Source of the DNA: Puniceicoccaceae bacterium 5H
GTDB lineage: Bacteria > Verrucomicrobiota > Verrucomicrobiia > Opitutales > Oceanipulchritudinaceae
Assembly (NCBI GenBank): GCA_009772895.1
Contig: WOUP01000014.1
Coordinates: 1 to 64,000 of the forward strand
DNA length: 64,000 bases
Direction: 5' to 3'
Shown here: piece after piece, positions 56,358-64,000 of the stretch
How the letters are laid out: the number at the start of each line of letters is the position of its first letter
Numbering within the stretch: the first letter of the stretch is position 1
Translations under genes and position numbers: made by a program
Notes under the pieces: generated by a model
Seen by the model: only the letters and a program-made list of their open reading frames with translations
The model's database searches: none
Told to the model about the DNA's origin: nothing

Positions 56358-57761
56358 ATGATGAACGCTAACCAAACCAAAACCCAGACACGTTTCCTGC
56401 GCTGGACCATCGCAGGAGCTTGCTTGGCGGCATCCACCGTCCAGGGCCAGACGCAGCAAGAGCTGCAGTCGCGCGTGCAAGAGCTGGAGCAACAGCTCGC
56501 GCAGGCACGTCAGCAGCTTGCCACGGCCCAACAGGACACGCAGGTCGCCGAGCAGCGGGCGGAAGCTGCCGAAGCGCAACTGGATGCAGCCGATACCGGC
56601 GCCGACAAGATTACGCTCGGCCCCGTGACCATCGGGGGTGCGATCCGCGCCAACTACATCCATGGCGACTACGACAGCGCCAACACTGGCGGCCCGTCGC
56701 GGGGTGGCAGTGACGGCGGCGATGTGGCTCTTGACACCTTCCGCATCAATGTCGGCCTGAACTACCAGAACTGGATCGGCGCACTCGAATACCGTTGGTA
56801 CGAAGGCTACAACTTCCTGCACACCGGCTGGCTCGGCTACGACTTCGGCGATGCCGGCACCGTCAAGGTGGGCGTCGTGCGAGTTCCCTTCGGCCCCGGC
56901 CCCTACGGCGTCTCGCAGAGCTGGTTCTTCGACCAGCACTACTACGTCGGTCTCGCGGACGATATGGACCTTGGTGTGCGCTACACCAAGAGCATCGGGA
57001 ACTTGACCCTCGATGCCGCCTACTACATCTCCAGCGAAGGCCAGTGGAACGGCAACAGCCGCGACAGCGCCCGCTACAGCTACGATGTTGTGACGTGGGA
57101 CGAAACCGTCTCCTCGGATGGCTCCGTGAACTACGGCGTCGAAGAAAACGGCTATGCTGAACGTCACCAGTTTAACCTGCGCGGCATCTACGCCTTCAGT
57201 GAGTGGGCTGTGCCTACGGACTTGGGTGTTTCGCTGCAGTATGGTAAGCTCGATGGCAAGAATGCGGACGACGGCGATCATTATGCCGCCTCCGTCCACA
57301 TGAAAAACAAGTATGCCAACTTCACGCTTACCAGTCAGCTGAGTTACTATCTCTACGATATCAGCGCGAATAACCCGTGGGGCAGCGACGATCTGATCCC
57401 GATGGGCGCGTATGACTTCGCCTGGCCGGTCGCCTCTGAAGCCTGGATCCCCGCAGTCTCCCTCAGCTACTACTACGAGACCGGCATCTCCTGGTTGGAC
57501 TCCATTACGCCCTACATCGAGTACAGCTCGATCATGAAGGCCGAAGACAGCTTCAACGACAGCGAGATGTTTATCGTGGGTGCAGCCTGGGCCCGCGGCG
57601 GCTGGTATATCTATACCGACCTCGCCTTCTCCAACGGCAACTACTTCGTGGGTGCCAACGGAGACGACTACAGCCTCGTCAACGGCGTAGGCGACTTCGG
57701 CGTGAACGGTAACGATGAGTGGGCCACCCGCTTCAACATCAACTTCGGTTACTACTTCTAG
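56358..57761 (+). CDS. Outer-membrane porin with N-terminal coiled coil
   Basis: A 467-residue porin. After a signal peptide (to about residue 30, ...TVQG) comes a heptad-rich segment LQSRVQELEQQLAQARQQL (about residues 35-78) that can form a trimeric periplasmic coiled coil, then a beta-barrel of amphipathic strands (FRINVGLNYQNWIGALEYRW and so on) ending in a terminal Phe (NFGYYF). It resembles OprO/OprP-type porins. It lies between the MarR regulator and proV, but a strong terminator separates it from proV. It probably admits osmolytes or ions. The start is ATG 56358 or 56361. Confidence 0.85.
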   Translation: MMNANQTKTQTRFLRWTIAGACLAASTVQGQTQQELQSRVQELEQQLAQARQQLATAQQDTQVAEQRAEAAEAQLDAADTGADKITLGPVTIGGAIRANYIHGDYDSANTGGPSRGGSDGGDVALDTFRINVGLNYQNWIGALEYRWYEGYNFLHTGWLGYDFGDAGTVKVGVVRVPFGPGPYGVSQSWFFDQHYYVGLADDMDLGVRYTKSIGNLTLDAAYYISSEGQWNGNSRDSARYSYDVVTWDETVSSDGSVNYGVEENGYAERHQFNLRGIYAFSEWAVPTDLGVSLQYGKLDGKNADDGDHYAASVHMKNKYANFTLTSQLSYYLYDISANNPWGSDDLIPMGAYDFAWPVASEAWIPAVSLSYYYETGISWLDSITPYIEYSSIMKAEDSFNDSEMFIVGAAWARGGWYIYTDLAFSNGNYFVGANGDDYSLVNGVGDFGVNGNDEWATRFNINFGYYF

Positions 57762-57776
57762 TAGCCTGTTTCCTTT

Positions 57777-57818
57777 CAGCCCGGCCGATCCGTCGGCCGG
57801 GCTGATCCCTTCTTTTTT
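57777..57818 (+). terminator. Terminator/attenuator between porin and proV
   Basis: A perfect 12-base-pair stem CAGCCCGGCCGA / TCGGCCGGGCTG with a TCCG loop, followed by ATCCC and TTCTTTTTT. It lies 15 bases after the porin stop and 12 bases before proV, so it would lower readthrough from the porin into the ABC transporter genes. Confidence 0.85.
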
Positions 57819-57830
57819 AACACCTGCCAC

Positions 57831-59042
57831 ATGAGCGACACGATAATCGAAGTATCCAATCTCTATAAGATCTTCGGCAAGAAACCCAAGGAACGGGCCT
57901 TGCCGCTGGTGGAGCAGGGGCAAAGCAAAGCCGAGGTGCTCAAACGCACCGGCTGCACCGTCGGGATTAACGACGCTTCCTTCTCCATCAAGCGCCGGGA
58001 ATTCTTTGTCATTATGGGCCTCTCCGGGTCCGGCAAATCGACGGTGATCCGCTGCCTCAACCGCCTGATCGAGCCCACTTCCGGCTCCGTGAAGATCGAC
58101 GGAGAAGAAGTCACCCAACTCGACGCCGCACGCCTGCGTGAGGTTCGCCGCAAGAAGCTCGGTATGGTCTTCCAACGCTTCGGCCTGTTGCCCCACCGCA
58201 CGGTGATCGACAACGTGGCCTTCGGGCTCGAGGTGCAGGAAGTCCCTAAGGAGGAACGCTACGAACAGGCGATGCAGGCCATCCGCACGGTCGGCCTCGA
58301 AGGGTATCAGGACAAGATGACCCAGGAGCTCTCCGGCGGGATGCAGCAACGCGTCGGCCTCGCCCGTGCATTGGCCAACGACCCCGAGATCCTGTTGATG
58401 GACGAGGCGTTTTCCGCGCTCGACCCCTTGATCCGGGTACAGCTGCAGGACGAACTGCTGGAGCTGCAGGCGCGCATGCACAAGACGATCGTCTTTATCA
58501 CGCACGACCTCGACGAAGCGCTCAAGCTCGGCAGCCGCATCGCCATCATGAAAGACGGCGCCGTCGTGCAGGTGGGAACTCCGGAAGAGATCCTGACTCA
58601 GCCGGCCGACGATTACGTGAAGGCCTTCGTCGAAAACGTGGACCGCTCGAAGGTGCTCTCGGCCGGCACCATCATGAAAAAGACCGAAGTCATCTACGAC
58701 ACGGCCGGTCCCCACCAGGCGGCGCGCAAGATGCGCCAGCTCAACCTTTCCACGCTCATCGTCGTCAATCGCCAGCGCGAATACCTCGGCTACATCAAGA
58801 TCGACGACGTGATCGAGCTCCGCAAGAAGGTGCCGGAAGAGCTGGACGAAGAGTCCCGCTATACCGTGCGTCCGATCATCAACAAAGACCTTTATACCGC
58901 GCACGAAGATACGCCCATCGCCGATCTGGTGCCCTACGCATCCACTTCGGCCCTGCCCATCGTGGTGCTCGATGAAAACGACACCAAGCTCATGGGCATC
59001 GTGACGCGCCCCGCCATCCTCGCTGGCATCGCTGGAGACTAA
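57831..59042 (+). CDS. proV: Glycine betaine/proline-type ABC transporter ATP-binding protein
   Basis: A 403-residue ProV/OpuAA. The ABC domain shows Walker A GLSGSGKST, FQRFGLLPHRTVIDNV, signature LSGGMQQR, Walker B ILLMDEAFSALDP and THDLDEA. The C-terminal 120 residues contain a pair of CBS domains, which in OpuA sense ionic strength and gate transport. The family's N-terminal IFGKKPKERALPLVEQG segment precedes the ABC domain. It forms an operon with proW (4 bases apart) and proX. The substrate is a quaternary-ammonium osmolyte such as glycine betaine. Confidence 0.95.
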   Translation: MSDTIIEVSNLYKIFGKKPKERALPLVEQGQSKAEVLKRTGCTVGINDASFSIKRREFFVIMGLSGSGKSTVIRCLNRLIEPTSGSVKIDGEEVTQLDAARLREVRRKKLGMVFQRFGLLPHRTVIDNVAFGLEVQEVPKEERYEQAMQAIRTVGLEGYQDKMTQELSGGMQQRVGLARALANDPEILLMDEAFSALDPLIRVQLQDELLELQARMHKTIVFITHDLDEALKLGSRIAIMKDGAVVQVGTPEEILTQPADDYVKAFVENVDRSKVLSAGTIMKKTEVIYDTAGPHQAARKMRQLNLSTLIVVNRQREYLGYIKIDDVIELRKKVPEELDEESRYTVRPIINKDLYTAHEDTPIADLVPYASTSALPIVVLDENDTKLMGIVTRPAILAGIAGD

Positions 59043-59046
59043 GACC

Positions 59047-60588
59047 ATGCAAATACCTGTTGGAGAATATTTCGACGCCTTCATCACCTGGATCCTCAAC
59101 CACGGCAAAGGCTTCTTTGACGTGTTGAGCAGCGTGCTCGGTTTCGTCATCGGCGTGCTGGAGAACATCCTGCTGCTGAATCACGCGCTCCTTTATCCCG
59201 CGGTCGTCTTTGCCCTCATTGTGCTCGTCTTCGTCGGCTTCGCCTTCAAGAAGCAGCTGGGCAAGGCCTCCTGGATCGTGGCGGCCGTCCTCATCGTCAT
59301 CTTTGGCGTGGCCGAGGTCTTCCGCTATCAGACCCTCGAGCGCAAATACACGCCGGAAGAGGCGCAGGCTCAGGTCGAGGCACTCGACCAGTTTTCGGCT
59401 GACCTGGAAGCGCAGGCGCCGGAGAACTACGACAACGTCGTCAGCGCGCTCGAGCAGCTTCAGGACAGCATGCCGCAGGGTGACGGCGAAGCGTTGGAAG
59501 ACGCGCGCCGCGAAGTGGGCAACTCCCTGCGCCGCATGGAACGCATGCGCCCCGGGCGTTTTGACAGCACGGCCGACGAGATCGAAGACGTGCTGACGGC
59601 TCTCGCACCTGTCGAGGGAGCCCCCGAGGACGCAGTGGAACAACTCCAGACGCTCGAGTCCCGCTTCCGCGCCTACAGCCTGATCGAAGAAACGCAGCGC
59701 ATGAGCCGCACGCTGGGCCGCGTTGACGAGCCCGAGCTGCGCATGAACGTCGTCAACGAACGCACCTACGACCGCTACAACGAATTGCTGGGCGTCGGCT
59801 CCGGGGTCTTCGAGCGAGACGGCCTGCCGGAAGATCTGCGCGAACGCCTCGACACGATCAGCTCGGACTTCAAGCAGCTCAACCCGCGCGTGCTCACCTG
59901 GTATCCCTGGGCCATCGTCATTGTCTTGATGACGCTGATGGCTGCGCGCTTCTCGAGTATCGGCCTGGGTATCTTTACGGCGCTCGGTATGTTGCTCGTC
60001 GTAAGCATGGGCCTCTGGTACGAGACGATGGAATCGCTCGCGCTGGTCCTCGCCGCCACGTTCTTCGCGCTGTTGATCGGTATCCCTGCCGGTGTCCTGT
60101 CGGCCAAGAACAAAGGCGTCGACAGCGTCGTGCGCCCGATTCTCGACTTCATGCAGACCATGCCGGCCTTCGTCTACCTGATCCCGGCCGTGATGTTGTT
60201 TGGCCTCGGCAAGGTGCCCGCGCTGATGGCGACCCTCATTTTTGCGATGCCCCCGGCCGTGCGTCTGACGAGCCTCGGTATCCGCCAGGTGCCGCACGAA
60301 GTGGTGGAAGCCGCCCAGGCCTTCGGTTCCACACCGTGGCAAATGCTGGTCAAGGCGCAGTTGCCCATCGCACTGCCCACCATCCTTGCCGGCCTCAACC
60401 AGACGATCATGCTCGCCCTCTCCATGGTGGTGATCGGCGGCATGATCGGTGCGGGCGGCCTCGGTGAGGTCGTGCTGCAAGGCATCACCCAATTGAAAAT
60501 CGGCCTCGGTTTCGAAGGCGGTCTCGGCGTGGTCATCCTCGCCATCTTCCTCGACCGCCTCACCCAGGCCTTCGGCAAGAAACGATAA
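59047..60588 (+). CDS. proW: Glycine betaine/proline-type ABC permease with long helical insertion
   Basis: A 513-residue permease, longer than E. coli ProW (354). Membrane helices occur at about 25-45, 50-66 and 75-93. Residues 95-280 are charged and predicted helical (for example EAQAQVEALDQFSADLEAQA), with the conserved permease core from about 285 to the end. The core contains AARFSSIGL, FFALLIGIPAG, TMPAFVYLIPAVMLFGLGKVPA and the loop contacting the ATPase (VVEAAQAFGSTPWQML), all typical of ProW/OpuAB. The helical part probably lies in the periplasm. It would import betaine with ProV and ProX. Confidence 0.92.
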   Translation: MQIPVGEYFDAFITWILNHGKGFFDVLSSVLGFVIGVLENILLLNHALLYPAVVFALIVLVFVGFAFKKQLGKASWIVAAVLIVIFGVAEVFRYQTLERKYTPEEAQAQVEALDQFSADLEAQAPENYDNVVSALEQLQDSMPQGDGEALEDARREVGNSLRRMERMRPGRFDSTADEIEDVLTALAPVEGAPEDAVEQLQTLESRFRAYSLIEETQRMSRTLGRVDEPELRMNVVNERTYDRYNELLGVGSGVFERDGLPEDLRERLDTISSDFKQLNPRVLTWYPWAIVIVLMTLMAARFSSIGLGIFTALGMLLVVSMGLWYETMESLALVLAATFFALLIGIPAGVLSAKNKGVDSVVRPILDFMQTMPAFVYLIPAVMLFGLGKVPALMATLIFAMPPAVRLTSLGIRQVPHEVVEAAQAFGSTPWQMLVKAQLPIALPTILAGLNQTIMLALSMVVIGGMIGAGGLGEVVLQGITQLKIGLGFEGGLGVVILAIFLDRLTQAFGKKR

Positions 60589-60629
60589 ACCAACAATCTC
60601 TCATCCGTTAACAGAGAAAGATATACGTT

Positions 60630-61463
60630 ATGAAGAAACTCCTCCTCCTGCTCGCCACCGTGATTGGTTTTGGCAGCCAGGCGATGGCGCAAACCATCAA
60701 GATCGCCTACCCGAACTGGGCTGAAGGCGTCGCCATCACCCACCTGGTCGAAGCGATCCTCGAAGATCGCATGGGTTACGACGTGGAACTGACCATGGCC
60801 GACCCGGGCGCTATCTACGCCGCCGTGGCCCAGGGCCAGCAAGATGCTTTCCTGGACGGTTGGCTTCCGAACACCCACGAGCCCTACTGGGAAGAATACG
60901 GCGATGACCTCGTCGACCTCGGGCCGTTCTACGGCTACGGTGTGACCGGCCTCGTCGTTCCCACCTACATGGACGTCAACAGCATCGACGAGCTCAACGA
61001 CATCGCCGACGAGCTTGACGGTGAGATCATCGGCATCGGCACCGGCGCCGGCATCTACCGCAACACCAACAAGGCCATCGAAGAATACGGCCTGGACCTC
61101 AAGCAAGTCGCTTCGTCCGGCCCGGCCATGACGGCTGCGCTGGCCGACGCCGTCCGTAACCACGAACCCATCGTGGTCACCGGCTGGAAGCCGCACTGGA
61201 TGTTTGGTCGCTACGACCTCAAGGTGCTCGACGACCCCCGCGGCGTCTACCCGATCGACGGCCTCAAGAAGATCGTGCGCAAGGGCTTCCGCGAAGATTA
61301 TCCGGATGCCGCCCAGTTCATCACCAACTTCAACATGACCGAAGCCAGCCTGCTCGATCTGATGCTCGCCATCGACGATGCCGGCAACGACGACCCGTCT
61401 GAAGTGGTGCGTGACTGGATGACCCGCAACGAGCCGCTCATCGACAGCTGGATGCCCCGCTAA
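60630..61463 (+). CDS. proX: Glycine betaine/proline-type ABC substrate-binding protein
   Basis: A 277-residue periplasmic binding protein with a signal peptide (MKKLLLLLATVIGFGSQAMA). Aromatic residues that normally form the cage for the quaternary amine are seen: Trp in YPNWAEG, FLDGWLPNTHEPYW and VTGWKPHWMF, with GTGAGIYRNTNKAI as the hinge region. Such ProX/OpuAC proteins bind glycine betaine, proline betaine or choline-like compounds. It ends the proVWX operon, 42 bases after proW, and is followed by a terminator. Confidence 0.94.
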   Translation: MKKLLLLLATVIGFGSQAMAQTIKIAYPNWAEGVAITHLVEAILEDRMGYDVELTMADPGAIYAAVAQGQQDAFLDGWLPNTHEPYWEEYGDDLVDLGPFYGYGVTGLVVPTYMDVNSIDELNDIADELDGEIIGIGTGAGIYRNTNKAIEEYGLDLKQVASSGPAMTAALADAVRNHEPIVVTGWKPHWMFGRYDLKVLDDPRGVYPIDGLKKIVRKGFREDYPDAAQFITNFNMTEASLLDLMLAIDDAGNDDPSEVVRDWMTRNEPLIDSWMPR

Positions 61464-61502
61464 GCCGATTTTTCGGCTGACGCCATCCGCGTCTTTTTCG
61501 GT

Positions 61503-61532
61503 AAAGCCCCGCATCTGCGGGGCTTTCTTTTT
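61503..61532 (+). terminator. Intrinsic terminator of the proVWX operon
   Basis: Perfect 10-base-pair stem AAAGCCCCGC / GCGGGGCTTT with an ATCT loop, followed by CTTTTT, 40 bases past the proX stop. Confidence 0.92.
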
Positions 61533-61693
61533 ATCTGGTCATCCGGGTAATAAAACGCTGGCTCTTGCTGAAGAGAAAACTATATAACCCGTGTTTAAGC
61601 CTCTTCGCCCCTGATAGATCCCCCGCCCGTTGACCTGAAAGAGACTCCTTGCCCCCCCCCGGCGAACGCGATAGCTCCAACCCCAGTTTGCGC

Positions 61694-62656
61694 ATGAATG
61701 GTTTACCCCCGTCGAACCCCATCGGCCTCGACTGTTTTCGCCAGCTTTTTGAAGATTACCACGAGCGGTGGGAAAAGCAGGAACTCGTCGTCCAGGTGGC
61801 CGACTGCGATAGCAAAAATCGTATGGAGGCGCGCGATGGACGCGTCTTTCACTTCTATCCCGAGTTGTTCCTGCAGATCCAGGGAACGACCGTCTTTACG
61901 ACCCCTGAGCAGGAGGTGACCGTCGGGCCAGGCCAGGCAGCCATCGTGCCGGCCGGCGTGCCACACTCCGAGAAGATTTACGACGAGGAGACCCGCAAGT
62001 TCGGCAACCTCGTGGTTGCCTTCTTCAACGGCAACGTCTCGATTCACCTCGCGCGTGAGGTCCAGCCCGGCGTGCCCGCGCTCGTGGAGCGCTACCTGTT
62101 CCAGTCGGACTACTTTGTCCCGCTGGTCGACAACCTCGAGTTGGTCGCCAGCCTGCACAGCACCCCCGCCGCCCGCGCCCGCGAGGCCAAGATGGGCATC
62201 CTCGGCGGCGTGTTCAACCTCCTGCTCGACATCATGTCGACGGACGCCGTGGGTGAGGCCAACGATTCCGTCAAGGTCGTCGAAAGCAAGTGGGCGATCA
62301 GCGAAAACCTCTCCAATCCCGACCTCAGCGTGGCCTTCCTCAGTGAGCGCCTCGGCTGCAACCCCAATTACCTTTCGCGTCTCTTCCACCAGAAGACCGG
62401 CGAGAAGCTGACCGATTACATCACCAAGACGCGCCTGCGCAACGCGATGGAGTCGCTGGTGGAGACGGAGCGCTCGATCAAGGACGTGGCCCGCATCTGC
62501 GGCTTCAGCGATCCCAACTACTTTGCGCGCGTCTTCCGCCAATACATCGGCCTCAGCCCGCACGCCTACCGCAAGCACGAGTGGTCGCTGCTGGAAAAGG
62601 TGCGCATCTGCTGCGACCCCTGCGAAGGCTGCCCGCCGGTCAACAGCGACCTATAG
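61694..62656 (+). CDS. AraC-family transcriptional regulator with Cys-rich tail
   Basis: A 320-residue regulator. The N-terminal half is a cupin-like sensor domain (FYPELFLQIQGTTVFTTPEQEVTVGPGQAAIVPAGVPH). The C-terminal 100 residues form the two-helix-turn-helix AraC domain (LSVAFLSERLGCNPNYLSRLFHQKTGEKLTDYI and IKDVARICGFSDPNYFARVFRQYIG; about residues 215-300). The tail after it contains RICCDPCEGCPPV, four Cys in a short span, which is unusual and could bind a metal. Its target is unknown. It overlaps the 3' end of the convergent exchanger gene by 6 bases. The ATG at 61694 is preferred to a TTG at 61649. Confidence 0.88.
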   Translation: MNGLPPSNPIGLDCFRQLFEDYHERWEKQELVVQVADCDSKNRMEARDGRVFHFYPELFLQIQGTTVFTTPEQEVTVGPGQAAIVPAGVPHSEKIYDEETRKFGNLVVAFFNGNVSIHLAREVQPGVPALVERYLFQSDYFVPLVDNLELVASLHSTPAARAREAKMGILGGVFNLLLDIMSTDAVGEANDSVKVVESKWAISENLSNPDLSVAFLSERLGCNPNYLSRLFHQKTGEKLTDYITKTRLRNAMESLVETERSIKDVARICGFSDPNYFARVFRQYIGLSPHAYRKHEWSLLEKVRICCDPCEGCPPVNSDL

Positions 62657-63634
62657 CTGGTAGTCGACGCCCAGGAGAATCAGCACCGCTGCAATGGTGG
62701 TGCCGATGACACCCAGCGCCAGATTCACGCTGCTGGAGTAGCTGCACGCCGCCAGGGCCGTATTCAGGTCGGCGGCGGTGCGGTGCTGCAGATTGTCCGC
62801 CGCCACCTTGGTCTCGGGCAACGAGGTGAGGATGCTGGCTACGAAGTAGTGGATGCCGGCAAAGATCGCGGCGCCGAAGATGCCCACCAGCTCTCGCTGG
62901 TAGACCTCGGATACGGCCAGGAAGAGCCCGTTCATCACATACGTGCTGGCGACCAGGCCCACCGTGCCAGCGATGAACTTCGACCAGCTCGCATCGTGCT
63001 TGTCGTCGTTGATGTCCTGAAACAGTTGCGGACGCTTCTTTTTCAGCCGCAGCTCCATCCAGACGAAGATCGCCAGCCCGCCGGAGCAGACGGCGGCCCC
63101 GATGAGCAGCCATTTGGCTGAGTGGCGTCCCTCGGAGGGCGGGAGCAGGTTGAACTGGTCCGTGCCGGTGAGGCACCAGTAGGCGAAGGAGGAAAAGAGA
63201 AAGAGCATCACGCTCATGCCCACGTGCCACGCGATCAGCCGCTTCTCGCTCTTGGCCAGCCGCGTCAGCTCGCGGATGGACTGCCGCCGCCCCTTGAAGG
63301 CCCATTTGAGCAGGACGAAGATCGGCGCGATCAGATACATCAGGTAGATGTTGGCGAAGTTGCTGCCCAGCGGATTCGCGATCCCGCCCAGGCGCAGCAG
63401 CGCGAACGACGTCAGCATCGAAAACAGCTCCGGATTGTTCGTTGAGGCGTTGATGACGAGCGTGCGCTGGTGCTGCCCCCAGTATTTGCCGGCCAGCCCC
63501 GCGGCCGAGCCCACCATCCAGTCGGTGGTGTAGGGGATGGCGACAAAGCAGAGCAGCAGGCTGATCGCGATCACGAGCCCGATGAAGCTCGTGTCGCCCA
63601 TGATTCCGTAAAGGTGGTGAAAGATCTCCTCCAT
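62651..63634 (-). CDS. Sodium/calcium exchanger-like membrane protein
   Basis: A 327-residue membrane protein with about nine hydrophobic helices. Two related segments, VGSAAGLAGKYWG...NASTNNPELFSM near residue 42-72 and ASILTSLPETKVAADNLQHRTAADLNTALAACSYSSSVN near 255-290, resemble the alpha-repeats of the CaCA exchanger superfamily (the SLPE-type motif with its acidic Glu). It probably exchanges cations such as Na+ and Ca2+, but the ion pair is not determined. It converges with the AraC gene and precedes rnpB. Confidence 0.75.
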   Translation of the reverse strand: MEEIFHHLYGIMGDTSFIGLVIAISLLLCFVAIPYTTDWMVGSAAGLAGKYWGQHQRTLVINASTNNPELFSMLTSFALLRLGGIANPLGSNFANIYLMYLIAPIFVLLKWAFKGRRQSIRELTRLAKSEKRLIAWHVGMSVMLFLFSSFAYWCLTGTDQFNLLPPSEGRHSAKWLLIGAAVCSGGLAIFVWMELRLKKKRPQLFQDINDDKHDASWSKFIAGTVGLVASTYVMNGLFLAVSEVYQRELVGIFGAAIFAGIHYFVASILTSLPETKVAADNLQHRTAADLNTALAACSYSSSVNLALGVIGTTIAAVLILLGVDYQL

Positions 63635-63744
63635 AGCAGGGCCGGGCGCACCGGAAGTCTTAAAAGGAGCATCCCCCGGCGTTTATGCAATGACCAATCC
63701 GCTTTTGGGAAATGAACCCCGCCGGATTTCCTTGTCACCCGCGC

Positions 63745-64000
63745 GCGAGTGGCATGAGATAGCCGCTTGGTTCTTTAGCGTCAGGCCTTCGCTCCGACCG
63801 CTTCGGCGGCCCGGGGAGGAAAGTCCGGACACCATAGGGCAGGATTCCCGGTGAAAACCGGGGCACGGTGGGGGAGACGCCGCCGTGACGGCCAGTGCAA
63901 CAGAAAGTAAACCGCCGGCTGGTTCGCCCGTCGGTAAGGGTGAAAGGGTGGGGTAAGAGCCCACCGCCCGACCGGTAACGGCCTCGGGGCACGGTAAACC
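63745..64000 (+). ncRNA. rnpB: RNase P RNA, type A, cut off by the window end
   Basis: The catalytic RNA that matures the 5' ends of tRNAs. Conserved blocks are unmistakable: GAGGAAAGTCCGGACACCAT at about 63817, ATAGGGCAGG, GCCAGTGCAACAGAAAGTAAACCGCC near 63891-63916, GGTAAGGGTGAAAGGGTGGGGTAAGAGCCCACCG near 63935-63965, and GGTAACGGCC...GGCACGGTAAACC at the end (each quoted from separate positions). The 5' end is set at about 63745 by comparison with the E. coli molecule; the last third (about 120-150 bases) lies beyond the window. Confidence 0.96.

Noticed and set aside
56292-59168. A 958-codon minus-strand open frame opposite the porin and proV
   Set aside because: It spans two clear plus-strand genes and a terminator and has no domain resemblance.
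63683-63992. Short minus-strand open frames near the window end
   Set aside because: The sequence is the plus-strand RNase P RNA, whose conserved blocks explain it fully.

Overview
The window looks like chromosome of a GC-rich Gram-negative bacterium, most likely of the phylum Verrucomicrobiota (class Opitutae or a relative). This is inferred from gene content: LacI-controlled xylan genes, a prepilin gene set like the phylum's own cassettes, outer-membrane porins, and a type A RNase P RNA. No 16S rRNA or tRNA is present, so the placement is not proven. Genes are densely packed, and many neighbours overlap by 1-4 bases (ATGA or GTGA), which suggests translational coupling.

Layout. 0.2-4.7 kb: a lipase-like hydrolase, a cation efflux protein coupled to a solute-binding lipoprotein, and a zinc alcohol/formaldehyde dehydrogenase. 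6.1-10.7 kb: a hexuronate operon (TRAP transporter, mannonate dehydratase, SDR oxidoreductase). 11.9-29.6 kb: a LacI regulator and a glucuronoxylan locus with GH3, GH35-like, GH115, GH43, GH67 and GH5 enzymes, glucuronate isomerase and a tagaturonate epimerase-like protein. Together these should release xylose and glucuronate from substituted xylan and take glucuronate as far as 2-keto-3-deoxygluconate. 29.9-34.4 kb: two prepilin-like proteins, a large membrane-anchored protein and a secreted protein. 34.4-38.4 kb: molybdenum cofactor genes moaA and moeA-moaC-mobA-moaD-moaE. 38.4-55.2 kb: nitrate assimilation, with a LysR regulator, a cytoplasmic NrtA/NasS-like sensor, a porin, NrtABCD, NirA nitrite reductase, an Fe-S/membrane-anchor fusion, the NasA molybdoenzyme, a CysJ-like diflavin reductase and a MOSC protein. 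55.6-61.5 kb: an osmolyte uptake cluster (MarR regulator, porin, ProVWX-like ABC importer). The window ends with an AraC regulator, a Na+/Ca2+ exchanger-like protein and the start of rnpB.

Two things stand out. First, 15 copies of one palindromic repeat lie in three intergenic places (bases 11-119, 4753-6011, 24107-25432). Each copy has a central CCGGTGGT/ACCACCGG arm flanked by short hairpins whose stems vary with base pairing kept. Most copies have a GTAG-like tetranucleotide at the foot, and copies often alternate in orientation, so they resemble REP/BIME elements. Second, both ABC importer permeases (NrtB and ProW) carry about 190-200 residues of predicted helical, partly coiled-coil sequence outside the membrane, and each sits in a cluster with its own porin. 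This may point to importers that are structurally linked across the periplasm.
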